Assembly (NCBI GenBank): GCA_016199935.1
Contig: JACQFS010000072.1
Location: 1 to 35,704, forward strand
DNA length: 35,704 nt
Source of the DNA: Verrucomicrobiota bacterium
Lineage (GTDB): Bacteria > Verrucomicrobiota > Verrucomicrobiia > Limisphaerales > JACQFS01
Direction of reading: 5' to 3'
In this document: positions 15,506 through 22,701 of the stretch, piece after piece
Position numbering within the stretch: the first letter of the stretch is position 1
Layout of the letters: each line of letters opens with the position of its first letter
Program-made: the position numbers and the translations under genes
The notes under the pieces: generated by a model
What the model was told of the DNA's origin: nothing
Databases searched by the model: none
Seen by the model: the letters and a program-made list of their open reading frames with translations, nothing else

Positions 15506-16696
15506 ATGGACTTTCAAAATCCAACTCCACTGAAGCTCGGCGCGACCGGCACGCTCGCCGGCCGGCGGTTCCGCGTCGTCGGGCGTGTGGTGATGGGCGT
15601 GGAAGAGGACGGCGAAAGTTATTTCTGGAACGAGTTCAACGTCGTGGACGACGGCGGCCACTCCGCCACGCTCGTCTTTGAAACCACCGAGAACGGCGTC
15701 GAGTGGCGGCTGTTCACTTTGTTCGAGCCGACGAACCCGATCAGCGTGCAGGAGGCCGCGACCAAGCGAGTGGGCGACAGCGTGAACCTCGACGGCCGGC
15801 CGTGCAGCGTCACGCTCGTGAGCCAGTCGTGTGTGGACTTCATCGAGGGGCAGGCACCCGAAGGCGTCGAGCTGGGCGACGTGGCGAATTACTTCAACGC
15901 CGGTCCCGGCAACCACCAGATCGTCGTGAGCTGGACCGGCAACGAGGTCGAGTGCTACCGCGGCATTGACCTTCCGGCTGGCGTGGTGAGCAACGCCTTC
16001 GGTCTGCCGAAGCCCGTCCCCAGCGTGACGGCGATCCCGACGCGGCCAAACAACTCGTCGGGAATTTCCGGCACCGTCACGTCGGTGGCGATGTTCGCGC
16101 TCTACGTCTGGTTTTCCATCGGTGATTTTTCCTGCTCCGGCAATCGCGCGCCGCGCCGCGCCGCCGCCATCGTGAAGCCGCCCACGCCCGTGTCGCCATT
16201 GTTCGTCGGCGCGGAAGGAATGCTGGCCGGAAAAATCTGGCGCATCCGCAAACACACGGTCGTCGAGATCACCGCGCCGCGCGCGCGCTTCGACCGTCAC
16301 GAATACCAACTCGCCGCCGCCGATGGCTCGACCGCCGTGCTCCTGCATTGGCTCACACCCAACGAACGCGACTGGCACCTTCTCCTGCGCGCGCAAGCCG
16401 AGCCCGAGCTCACGCCGCAACAGGCCGCCACGCGCAAGCCCGGCGATGCGCTCACCGTGGACGGCCGCACCGCGCGCATCGCGGACCTCTATGTTTCACG
16501 CGTCCAGTTCGCCGAGGACACCACCACGCTGCTCGAGGAAAATGGCGTCGTCGCGTTTCACTTCCTGGCGCGCGCGGGAAAGGAAATCGTGGTGGTCGAC
16601 TGGACCGAACGCGGAATCCAGTTCCTCCGCGGCCGCTCCGTCCGCAAATCCGAAGTCGAGGCGGCCTTCCTCCGGACGCCGGCGAAGACGAAGTGA
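15506..16696 (+). CDS. Protein with two DUF4178 domains and a central membrane segment
   Basis: The 396-aa protein has two similar halves: GATGTLAGRRFRVVGRVVMG onward (about 12-155) and GAEGMLAGKIWRIRKHTVVE onward (about 233-390). Each has the short beta-strand order of DUF4178, including the W-x-L-F/L strand and a later QEAATKRVGD or QQAATRKPGD helix. A hydrophobic stretch VTSVAMFALYVWFSI (about 192-206) lies between them, so one domain may lie on each side of a membrane, or the segment may anchor the protein. DUF4178 genes are recurrently found with DUF350 and polyamine-synthase-like genes. It starts 15 nt after the YgiC-like gene and ends the cassette. Function unknown. Confidence 0.8.
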   Translation: MDFQNPTPLKLGATGTLAGRRFRVVGRVVMGVEEDGESYFWNEFNVVDDGGHSATLVFETTENGVEWRLFTLFEPTNPISVQEAATKRVGDSVNLDGRPCSVTLVSQSCVDFIEGQAPEGVELGDVANYFNAGPGNHQIVVSWTGNEVECYRGIDLPAGVVSNAFGLPKPVPSVTAIPTRPNNSSGISGTVTSVAMFALYVWFSIGDFSCSGNRAPRRAAAIVKPPTPVSPLFVGAEGMLAGKIWRIRKHTVVEITAPRARFDRHEYQLAAADGSTAVLLHWLTPNERDWHLLLRAQAEPELTPQQAATRKPGDALTVDGRTARIADLYVSRVQFAEDTTTLLEENGVVAFHFLARAGKEIVVVDWTERGIQFLRGRSVRKSEVEAAFLRTPAKTK

Positions 16697-16743
16697 ACCG
16701 CTCGGCCCTCGACGCGCGCCGCTGCGCCGCGTAGTTTGCGCGC

Positions 16744-17514
16744 GTGTTTCGTCCGTGCATTGACCTCCACGAAGGCCAGGTGAAGCAGATCGTCGGCGGC
16801 TCGCTCTCCGACGGCGGCACCGGCCTGCGCACCAACTTCGTCTCGGAAAAATCCGCCGCGTGGTTCGCCGAACTCTATCGGCGCGACGGACTCACGGGCG
16901 GCCACGTCATCCAGCTCGGCCCCGGCAACGAAGCCGCCGCGCGCGCCGCCCTCGCCGCGCATCCCGGCGGCCTGCACCTCGGCGGCGGCGTGAATCTGGA
17001 AAATGCAAAAGGCTGGCTCGAGGCCGGCGCGTCGCACGTCATCGTCACGTCGTGGGTTTTCCGCGATGGCCGGCTCGATGCGGAGCGGCTCAAATCACTC
17101 GTTGCCGCCATCGGCCGGGAGCGGCTCGTGCTCGACCTGAGCTGCCGCGTGCGCGACGGGAAATATTTTGTCGTCACGGATCGGTGGCAGAAATTCACAG
17201 AACTCGAAGTGACCGCGCCGACGCTCGCCGGACTCGCCGCGCAGTGCGCGGAGTTTCTCATCCACGCCGTGGACGTGGAGGGACTGTGCCGTGGCGTGGA
17301 TTTGAAACTGGTCGAGCTGCTCGGCGAAGCCTCGCCGATTCCTTCGACCTACGCCGGCGGTGCGCGGTCGCTTGAAGATTTGGAACTCGTCACGCGCGCC
17401 GGTCGTGGCCGCGTGGACCTCACCATCGGCTCCGCGCTCGACATCTTCGGCGGCACCGGCGTGCGCTACGCGGATTGCGTGGCGTTCAATCGGCGGGCGG
17501 CTTCTGCTCCTTGA
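16744..17514 (+). CDS. hisA: Eukaryotic-type HisA (ProFAR isomerase)
   Basis: The 256-aa TIM-barrel protein begins with a GTG start and FRPCIDLHEGQVKQIVGGSL, with the N-terminal catalytic Asp7 in CIDLHEGQVKQ. HLGGGVNLENA and ASHVIVTSWVF, HAVDVEGLCRG (Asp177, probable second catalytic acid) and STYAGGARSLEDLELV with GRVDLTIGSALDIFGG (phosphate loop) follow. This pattern matches the fungal/plant HIS6 type rather than the usual bacterial HisA. The reaction is ProFAR to PRFAR in histidine biosynthesis (cytoplasm). No other his genes lie in the window. Start at GTG 16744 is supported by family alignment; the gene lies 47 nt after the DUF4178 stop and may be its own unit. Confidence 0.9.
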   Translation: MFRPCIDLHEGQVKQIVGGSLSDGGTGLRTNFVSEKSAAWFAELYRRDGLTGGHVIQLGPGNEAAARAALAAHPGGLHLGGGVNLENAKGWLEAGASHVIVTSWVFRDGRLDAERLKSLVAAIGRERLVLDLSCRVRDGKYFVVTDRWQKFTELEVTAPTLAGLAAQCAEFLIHAVDVEGLCRGVDLKLVELLGEASPIPSTYAGGARSLEDLELVTRAGRGRVDLTIGSALDIFGGTGVRYADCVAFNRRAASAP

Positions 17515-17794
17515 GCCACACGCGGTATTTCCAACCGCACGCGCCGAAGACGAGCACGCACGCGGCCTTGAAGAAGAAGAGCCAGATCGGCTCCCACCAC
17601 GCGCCCGTCTGCGCCTCGATCAGGTCGGAGATGCCGAAGCAGAAAAATGCCACGGCGGCGATGGCACCGAGCTTGCGTGGGGTTTCCGGTTGCCGTCGTG
17701 ACCGCGCAAACAGGACGAGCGAGACGACAAACCACAGCCCGGCTTCGCCGTAGTTGAAGTTCGTTTCGACTGAGTTCCAGTTCATCGCAGTCAT
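17486..17794 (-). CDS. Small membrane protein, unknown function
   Basis: The 102-aa product has three hydrophobic segments (about GEAGLWFVVSLVLFARSR, LGAIAAVAFFCFGISDLI and PIWLFFFKAACVLVFGACGW) and ends KEQKPPAD. A SDLIE motif and several aromatic residues are present. It is convergent with hisA and overlaps its 3' end by 29 nt. It starts 6 nt after the ABC transporter stop on the same strand, so it is probably cotranscribed behind it. No family recognised. A start at 17785 (MNWNSVETNF) is equally plausible. Confidence 0.65.
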   Translation of the reverse strand: MTAMNWNSVETNFNYGEAGLWFVVSLVLFARSRRQPETPRKLGAIAAVAFFCFGISDLIEAQTGAWWEPIWLFFFKAACVLVFGACGWKYRVWLKEQKPPAD

Positions 17795-17800
17795 TCCGCC

Positions 17801-19642
17801 TCAATCCAGACTCACCTGCCCGCTCGCCACGCGGGTGTAGTAGCCGCCACGCGCGAGGAGTTCCTCGTGGCTGCCCATCTCGGCGAGGCGGCCGTTTTCC
17901 AGCACGATGATCTTCGTCACGCGGCGGATGGTGCTGAGGCGATGCGCGACCATCAGGACCGTGCGTCCCTTCATCAAGTCGTTCAGGCTTGCGACCACGA
18001 GGGCCTCGCTCTCGGCGTCGAGCGCGCTGGTCGGCTCGTCGAGCAGGAGGATCGGCGCGTCCTTGAGAAACGCCCGCGCGAGGTTGAGGCGCTGTTTCTC
18101 GCCCACACTCAACCGCGCCGCACCTTCCCCCACCTGCGTGTCGTAGCCCTGCGGCAGCTTGCGGATGAACGCGTCGGCATTCGCGGCGCGCGCGGCGGCC
18201 TCGATGTCGTCGCGGGTCGCGCCCGGTTTGCCGCAGGCGATGTTCTCGGCAATCGTCGTCGGCAACAGGATCGGCTCCTGCAGCACCACGGCGATCTGCT
18301 CGCGCAAATCTTTCAGCTTCAGCTCGCGCAAATCCGCGCCGTCGAGCCTCACCGCGCCGCCGGTCGGATCGTAAAAGCGCGGGAGCAGATTCATCAGCGT
18401 CGTCTTGCCCACGCCGCTCGGGCCGATGATCGCGGCGGATTCGCCCGGCTTCAGTTCAAAGGAGATGCCGCCGAGAATCTCGCGCTCCTGCTGGTAGCGG
18501 AACGAAACGTTTTCAAATCGGATCGCGCCGTCAACCGTGAGCACGGCGGAATCGGACAACTTTGAACTTTGAACTTTGAACTTTGAACTTTGAACGCGCC
18601 GCGCGTTCGGCGCCTCCTTCACTTCCTCGTGGCTGTCGAGAATCTCGAAGACGCGCTTCACGCCCGCGCGGGCCGAGGCGAGGGTCGCGCCGACGTGTGA
18701 GAGCTGGTTGAGCGGCTCGTAAAGCTGCGCGAGGTAGGCGAGGAAGATGAGCAGCGCGCCAACGGTGAGCTTGCCGCCGAGCACCTGCGTCGCGCCGAGA
18801 TAGACAATCGCCGCCGTGCCGAGCCCGAACGCCGCGGTGATCGCGAGCCAGTAGATGAGTTCCCAGCCGTGCTGCGCGAGGCGTTTCTCCTGCGCGCTCG
18901 CGGTCTGCGCGGTGAACTTCTCCTCCTCGGAGGCCTCGCGCGTGTAGCTCTGGATGAGCGGGAGCGCGGCGATGTTCTGTTGCACCAGCGAGGTGACGGC
19001 GCTGTCGGCCTGTTGCGCCGCCGCGCCGCGCTCGGTCATTTTTTTGCCGAAAAATTTTATCGCCGCGACGACGAGCGGCACCGTCGCGAGCGCGACGAGC
19101 GTGAGGAGCAAATTAAGCTGCCACATCACCACGACCATGAGCAGCAGCGAGCAGGTCGCGCTCGCGGTGGTCATCAGGCCCTGTTGAAACAAAGTCTGAA
19201 ACGAGAACGTGTCCCACGCGGCGCGGTAGATGAGGTCGCCGCTTTTCGCGCCGTGATGGAACTTGAGCGAGAGCCGCTGGAGGCAGGCGAAGACGTCGTT
19301 GCGCACGCGCTGAAGCCCGCGCAGCCCGACGCCGATGGCGAGAAAGTTTTGCCACGCGCCGAGCGCGCCCTGGAGCAGATGCAGCCCGAGCGTGAGCAGA
19401 CTGAACACAATCAGCAGGCACGATTTGCAATCGCCGCCGGCCCAACTGCCGATCCACGCCGGCACCGGCTTGTCGCCGAGCACCGAGTCCACGATGAGCG
19501 CGAGCGGCCAGGGCTTGAGGAGGTTCAGCGCGATGTTCACGAGCATGAGCGTGAACACAAACGCGATGCGCGCCCGGTCGGGGCGGAAGAAACGGAGCGC
19601 GCGCTGGAGGTCGTTGGCCAAGCGGCCGATGGTTGAACGCAA
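17801..19642 (-). CDS. ABC exporter half-transporter (permease-ATPase fusion)
   Basis: The 613-aa protein is a type I ABC exporter: an N-terminal six-helix membrane domain (starting FVFTLMLVNIALNLLKPWPL), then an ATPase domain. Walker A is GPSGVGKT (about residues 407-414), the signature is LSVGEKQRLNLARA instead of LSGGQ, Walker B is ILLLDEPTSALD and the switch His is in VAHRLST. The start is TTG at 19642; no ATG gives full homologous length. The linker before the ATPase domain (about residues 350-361) is encoded by five TTTGAAC heptamers (SSKFKVQSSK). It probably works as a homodimer exporting a lipid-linked or hydrophobic substrate; glycosyltransferases flank the region. Substrate not readable. 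Confidence 0.9.
   Translation of the reverse strand: MRSTIGRLANDLQRALRFFRPDRARIAFVFTLMLVNIALNLLKPWPLALIVDSVLGDKPVPAWIGSWAGGDCKSCLLIVFSLLTLGLHLLQGALGAWQNFLAIGVGLRGLQRVRNDVFACLQRLSLKFHHGAKSGDLIYRAAWDTFSFQTLFQQGLMTTASATCSLLLMVVVMWQLNLLLTLVALATVPLVVAAIKFFGKKMTERGAAAQQADSAVTSLVQQNIAALPLIQSYTREASEEEKFTAQTASAQEKRLAQHGWELIYWLAITAAFGLGTAAIVYLGATQVLGGKLTVGALLIFLAYLAQLYEPLNQLSHVGATLASARAGVKRVFEILDSHEEVKEAPNARRVQSSKFKVQSSKLSDSAVLTVDGAIRFENVSFRYQQEREILGGISFELKPGESAAIIGPSGVGKTTLMNLLPRFYDPTGGAVRLDGADLRELKLKDLREQIAVVLQEPILLPTTIAENIACGKPGATRDDIEAAARAANADAFIRKLPQGYDTQVGEGAARLSVGEKQRLNLARAFLKDAPILLLDEPTSALDAESEALVVASLNDLMKGRTVLMVAHRLSTIRRVTKIIVLENGRLAEMGSHEELLARGGYYTRVASGQVSLD
18561..18595. repeat. TTTGAAC heptamer tandem repeat, 5 copies, inside the ABC transporter gene
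   Basis: Five perfect 7-bp units (35 nt) encode part of the linker between membrane and ATPase domains. Because 7 is not a multiple of 3, a gain or loss of one unit would shift the frame before the ATPase domain. Only changes of three units would keep it. The current copy number leaves the gene intact. The same heptamer occurs at 2513-2533. Confidence 0.9.
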
Positions 19643-19671
19643 AGCCGCGCGGACGGAAGCTCAAAGCAGCC

Positions 19672-19783
19672 GGACCGCGAGCCGTCCCGGCTCGCAGCGG
19701 GTGCGCAAGGTCGGACGGGTTCGGCGAATCTCAACGCGCCGTGAGCTTCCTGGCCGCTGCGGGCCGAGACGGCCCGCGCTCCG
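19672..19783. repeat. Palindromic element family A, copy A3
   Basis: The left hairpin is GCGAGCCG-TCC-CGGCTCGC; the right is GCGGGCCG-AGA-CGGCCCGC. The stem change between arms is compensatory. The core differs from the other copies. It lies between the divergent ABC transporter and glycosyltransferase genes. Confidence 0.8.
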
Positions 19784-19868
19784 TGCCCACTTTTCCGGCG
19801 CCTCCGCACTTTGAGCTTTGCACTTCGCCCGCGCGCCGACATAAACGCGCGTCGCCAATCCGGCACCC

Positions 19869-20972
19869 ATGCGTTTCCTCATGCTCAACTGGCGTGACCC
19901 GAAGAACCCGCTCGCCGGCGGGGCCGAACGCGTCACGCTCGAATACCTCGCCGAACTCGGCCGGCGCGGGCACGAGGTCTTCTGGTTCGCCTACGATTTC
20001 CCCGGCGCGGCGCGCGAGGAAACCATCGACGGCGTCCGCATCGTGCGCGGCGGCGGGATGGTCTCCTCGATCTTCGCGGCGCGAAAATGGTTTCGGCAGC
20101 AGCCGCGTTTCGATCTCGTGATGGACCAGCACCACGGCCTCCCGTGGTTCGCCCCGTGGTGGTGCGGCACGAACAACATTGCCTACATCCACGAGGTGCT
20201 CGGCCCGATCTGGCGCGCGTTTTATCCGTGGCCCATCAGCACCATCGGCCGCTGGCAGGAACGGTGGACGCACTGGTTCTACCGCCGCGTGCCGTTCTTC
20301 ACCGCGTCGTCCTTCACGAAACAAAAACTCGTGGAGCACGGCGTGCGCGACGTGACGATCATTCCCTACGGTGTGCACACGAATGCGCTGCCGGCACTGC
20401 CGCCCAAGCCGCTCGGCGAGCCGCTCCGGCTCATCGTCGTCTCGCGGCTCGCGCCGAACAAACGCATCGCGCACGCGATCCGTGCGGTGCATCACCTCGT
20501 CCACCTCGGCGTGCGCGCGGAGCTGACCGTTGTCGGCACGGGCGAGGAGGAGAAGATGCTGAAGGAACTGGTCAACGAGTTGCAAATGCAGCGCAGCGTG
20601 CATTTCACCGGCCTGATTGATGAAGCCGAGAAGGACGAACTGCTGCGCGCGTCGCATTTTCTCCTGCACACGTCGCAGCGCGAGGGCTGGGGCTTGAACG
20701 TGATCGAGGCGAACGCGATGGGCACGCCCGCCGCGGTTTATCCCGTCGCCGGCCTGATCGAGTCCACGCTGCACAACGAGACCGGCCTCGTGGCCGCGGA
20801 GGAAACGCCCGCGTCGCTCGCCGAGGCGTTGCGCGACGGCCTGCGCTCGCCGGAGCGTTACACGCAATGGCGCGTGCAGGCGTGGGAGCGCGCGAAGACT
20901 TTTCACTGGAGCCAGGTGCTGCCGAAGGCGGCGGAATGGTTCGAGGCGCAGGCCCGCTCGCCGCGCTGCTAA
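19869..20972 (+). CDS. Family 4 glycosyltransferase
   Basis: This 367-aa GT-B enzyme starts MRFLMLNWRDPKNPLAGGAE, containing the GGAE loop of the acceptor domain. A DQHHGLPWF segment precedes the inter-domain region. The nucleotide-sugar domain has RLIVVSRLAPNKRI, LTVVGTGEEE and the EX7E segment SQREGWGLNVIEANAMGTP. It is predicted to be cytoplasmic, adding a sugar to a glycolipid or exopolysaccharide intermediate. It is divergent from the ABC exporter, and the gap carries element A3. The SDR gene follows 51 nt downstream. Sugar and acceptor are unknown. Confidence 0.9.
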   Translation: MRFLMLNWRDPKNPLAGGAERVTLEYLAELGRRGHEVFWFAYDFPGAAREETIDGVRIVRGGGMVSSIFAARKWFRQQPRFDLVMDQHHGLPWFAPWWCGTNNIAYIHEVLGPIWRAFYPWPISTIGRWQERWTHWFYRRVPFFTASSFTKQKLVEHGVRDVTIIPYGVHTNALPALPPKPLGEPLRLIVVSRLAPNKRIAHAIRAVHHLVHLGVRAELTVVGTGEEEKMLKELVNELQMQRSVHFTGLIDEAEKDELLRASHFLLHTSQREGWGLNVIEANAMGTPAAVYPVAGLIESTLHNETGLVAAEETPASLAEALRDGLRSPERYTQWRVQAWERAKTFHWSQVLPKAAEWFEAQARSPRC

Positions 20973-21023
20973 ACATTTATTTCCGACTCGAAACCCTCAA
21001 CGAAGAAAGGCATCGCAACTCTC

Positions 21024-21773
21024 ATGCAACTCAAAGGCAAAATTGCCCTCATCACCGGCGGCACCAAGGGCATCGGCGCGGCCACGGCCATCGCGCTCGC
21101 GAAGGACGGCGCGGACGTCGCCATCACCGGCCGGCGCGAGGACGACGACACGCGCGCGACCAAACGCGCCGTCGAGTCGCTCGGCCGCCGTTGCGAAGTG
21201 ATCTTCGGCGATGTCGCGAAGCCGGCCGAGTGCACGCGTGCCGTCGAGGAAACGGTGAAGCGCCTCGGTGCGCTCGACGTGCTCGTGCATTCCGCCGGCG
21301 GGCCGGTGCCGGGCAACCTCCTCGACCTCACGCCCGAGGCGTGGCACACGGCGTTCGATGTCCACGTCCACGCCATTTACTATCTCTGTCGCGCGGCGGT
21401 GCCGCACATGAAACAGCGCAAGGAGGGTGCGGTGGTTTTGATTTCCTCCACGGCGGGCAAGCTCGCCATCGTCGGCAACCTCGCGTATCAGGCCGTGAAG
21501 GGCGCGATCCCGCAGCTCACGCGCGCGCTCGCCCGCGAACTGGCCAACGACAACATCCGCGTCAACTGCGTCGCACCCGGCGTGGTGTGGACGAAATTTC
21601 ACGAGAAGATGACGCCCGAGCAGCGCAAAAATAATTTGGACAACCGCATCCCGCTCCACCGCGACGGCACCGCCGACCAGGTCGCGGACGTGATCCTGAT
21701 GCTCGTGAAGAACGACTACATGACCGGCGACATGGTGACGATCGACGGCGGGCTGACGGCGCGGATCGCGTGA
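21024..21773 (+). CDS. SDR family oxidoreductase (3-oxoacyl-ACP reductase-like)
   Basis: The 249-aa classical short-chain dehydrogenase has the cofactor motif TGGTKGIGAATA (about residues 11-22), with ITGRRE after the second strand (Arg suggests NADPH). HSAGGPVPG replaces the usual NNAG. The catalytic Ser142 lies in ISSTAG and Tyr155/Lys159 in AYQAVKGA. NIRVNCVAPGVV and the C-terminal MTGDMVTIDGG are typical. It reduces a ketone or oxidises an alcohol in the cytoplasm; specificity cannot be read, so the FabG-like label describes fold only. It probably forms a transcript with the preceding glycosyltransferase or stands alone. Confidence 0.9.
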   Translation: MQLKGKIALITGGTKGIGAATAIALAKDGADVAITGRREDDDTRATKRAVESLGRRCEVIFGDVAKPAECTRAVEETVKRLGALDVLVHSAGGPVPGNLLDLTPEAWHTAFDVHVHAIYYLCRAAVPHMKQRKEGAVVLISSTAGKLAIVGNLAYQAVKGAIPQLTRALARELANDNIRVNCVAPGVVWTKFHEKMTPEQRKNNLDNRIPLHRDGTADQVADVILMLVKNDYMTGDMVTIDGGLTARIA

Positions 21774-21781
21774 GGCTCGGT

Positions 21782-21851
21782 GTGGCCGCGCTCGTGAGAG
21801 CGCGGGTGACTGTCTTCCTAAAAAATCCCGCGGACTCACGTCCGCGGCCAC
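21782..21851. repeat. Palindromic element family B, copy B2
   Basis: The ends are GTGGCC/GGCCAC, as in B1. The left hairpin is CGCGCTC-GTGA-GAGCGCG and the right is CCGCGGAC-TCA-CGTCCGCGG. Stem bases differ from B1 in compensating pairs while the GTGA/TCAC loops are kept. It sits between the convergent SDR and miaE genes, so it may also act as a bidirectional transcription barrier. Confidence 0.85.
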
Positions 21852-21857
21852 GCGGCC

Positions 21858-22430
21858 TCAGTGCAGCATCGGCTCGGGGTTCGGCACGCGGATGAGCTGC
21901 GCGTCGAGGTCGAGGTAGAAGTCCAGCCGGCGTTCCGTCTCCGCGTCGTCAATCGCGCGGGCCATGAGCACAAAGGTGGCGTAATGGTTTCCCTCCGACT
22001 CGACGAGGCTCGCGTAGAATTTCGCCAGCTCGTCGTCGCGCCCTTCGAGCTCACGCCCGAGGATTTGAAATTTCTCGCAGCTCCGCCCCTCGATGAACGC
22101 GCAGACGAGCAGGTGATCAATCACCGACACGCGCACGCCCTGGCGCACGCTGCCCATCAGGCCGGAAATCCACGGGCTGCGGCGCGGCTCGGTGAACGGA
22201 ATCCCGCGGCGCTTGAGCAACTGGAGCACGAGCCCGAAGTGCTGCAGCTCCTCGATGGCGATGGCGTTGAGTTCCTCCACGCGGCCGAAGAGGTCGCGGT
22301 ATTTTTCCAGCACGAGCGCGGTGGTCGCGGCCTTGCGCTCGAGGTGCGCGTGGTCCACGAGGACGGCCGGGAGGTTCGCCAAAACCTTGGGCAGCCAGTC
22401 GGCCGGAATTTTTTCACGCCACAGAAGCAC
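21858..22430 (-). CDS. miaE: tRNA-(ms2io6A) hydroxylase MiaE-like
   Basis: The 190-aa helical protein carries the di-iron ferritin-like ligand set of MiaE: DHAHLERKAA, then AIEELQHFGLVLQLLKRRGI, FIEGRSCEKF and LVESEGNHYATF (E-x-x-H pairs). MiaE hydroxylates the isopentenyl group of ms2i6A37 in tRNAs reading UNN codons, using O2. The length agrees with the short bacterial MiaE form. No miaA or miaB lies in the window. It is transcribed alone on the minus strand; element D2 lies upstream and B2 downstream. Confidence 0.85.
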   Translation of the reverse strand: MLLWREKIPADWLPKVLANLPAVLVDHAHLERKAATTALVLEKYRDLFGRVEELNAIAIEELQHFGLVLQLLKRRGIPFTEPRRSPWISGLMGSVRQGVRVSVIDHLLVCAFIEGRSCEKFQILGRELEGRDDELAKFYASLVESEGNHYATFVLMARAIDDAETERRLDFYLDLDAQLIRVPNPEPMLH

Positions 22431-22514
22431 GGCGAAATTTTACGGGCGCGACGTCTCCACCGCAAGCCGCGCCAACGTCTCTGGCAGGAAACTTCGGAAA
22501 GCGCGCGGCGCGAT

Positions 22515-22664
22515 CTCACCCCTCGCCCCGGCCCTCTCCCCGTTGAGGGGAGAGGGAGAACCTTCAAGCGTCGTTGGTCGGCGAGCAGGCCTGCATCCGT
22601 CGACGCGTCCAGACCGACTTCCCTCTCCCCTCAATGGGGAGAGGGATGGAGGGTGAGGGGTGAG
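22515..22664. repeat. Palindromic element family D, copy D2
   Basis: The left arm starts CTCACCCCTCGCCCCGGCCC and contains the hairpin CCCTCTCCCC/GGGGAGAGGG. The right arm is the inverted form, ending GAGGGTGAGGGGTGAG, with its own CCCTCTCCCC/GGGGAGAGGG hairpin. It lies between the miaE start and the ceramidase-like gene's stop. Copy D1 is at 4408-4547. Confidence 0.85.
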
Positions 22665-22701
22665 GACAAGAGCGAAGGCCGCGAATTCGAGTCGCGAGGG
22701 A

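Noticed and set aside
14213-16420. Long minus-strand open frame (about 735 codons) opposite the YgiC-like and DUF4178 genes
   Set aside because: Antisense shadow of two genes with clear family motifs; no recognisable domain.
18561-18595. Possible CRISPR-like repeat
   Set aside because: Units are only 7 bp, directly adjacent with no spacers.
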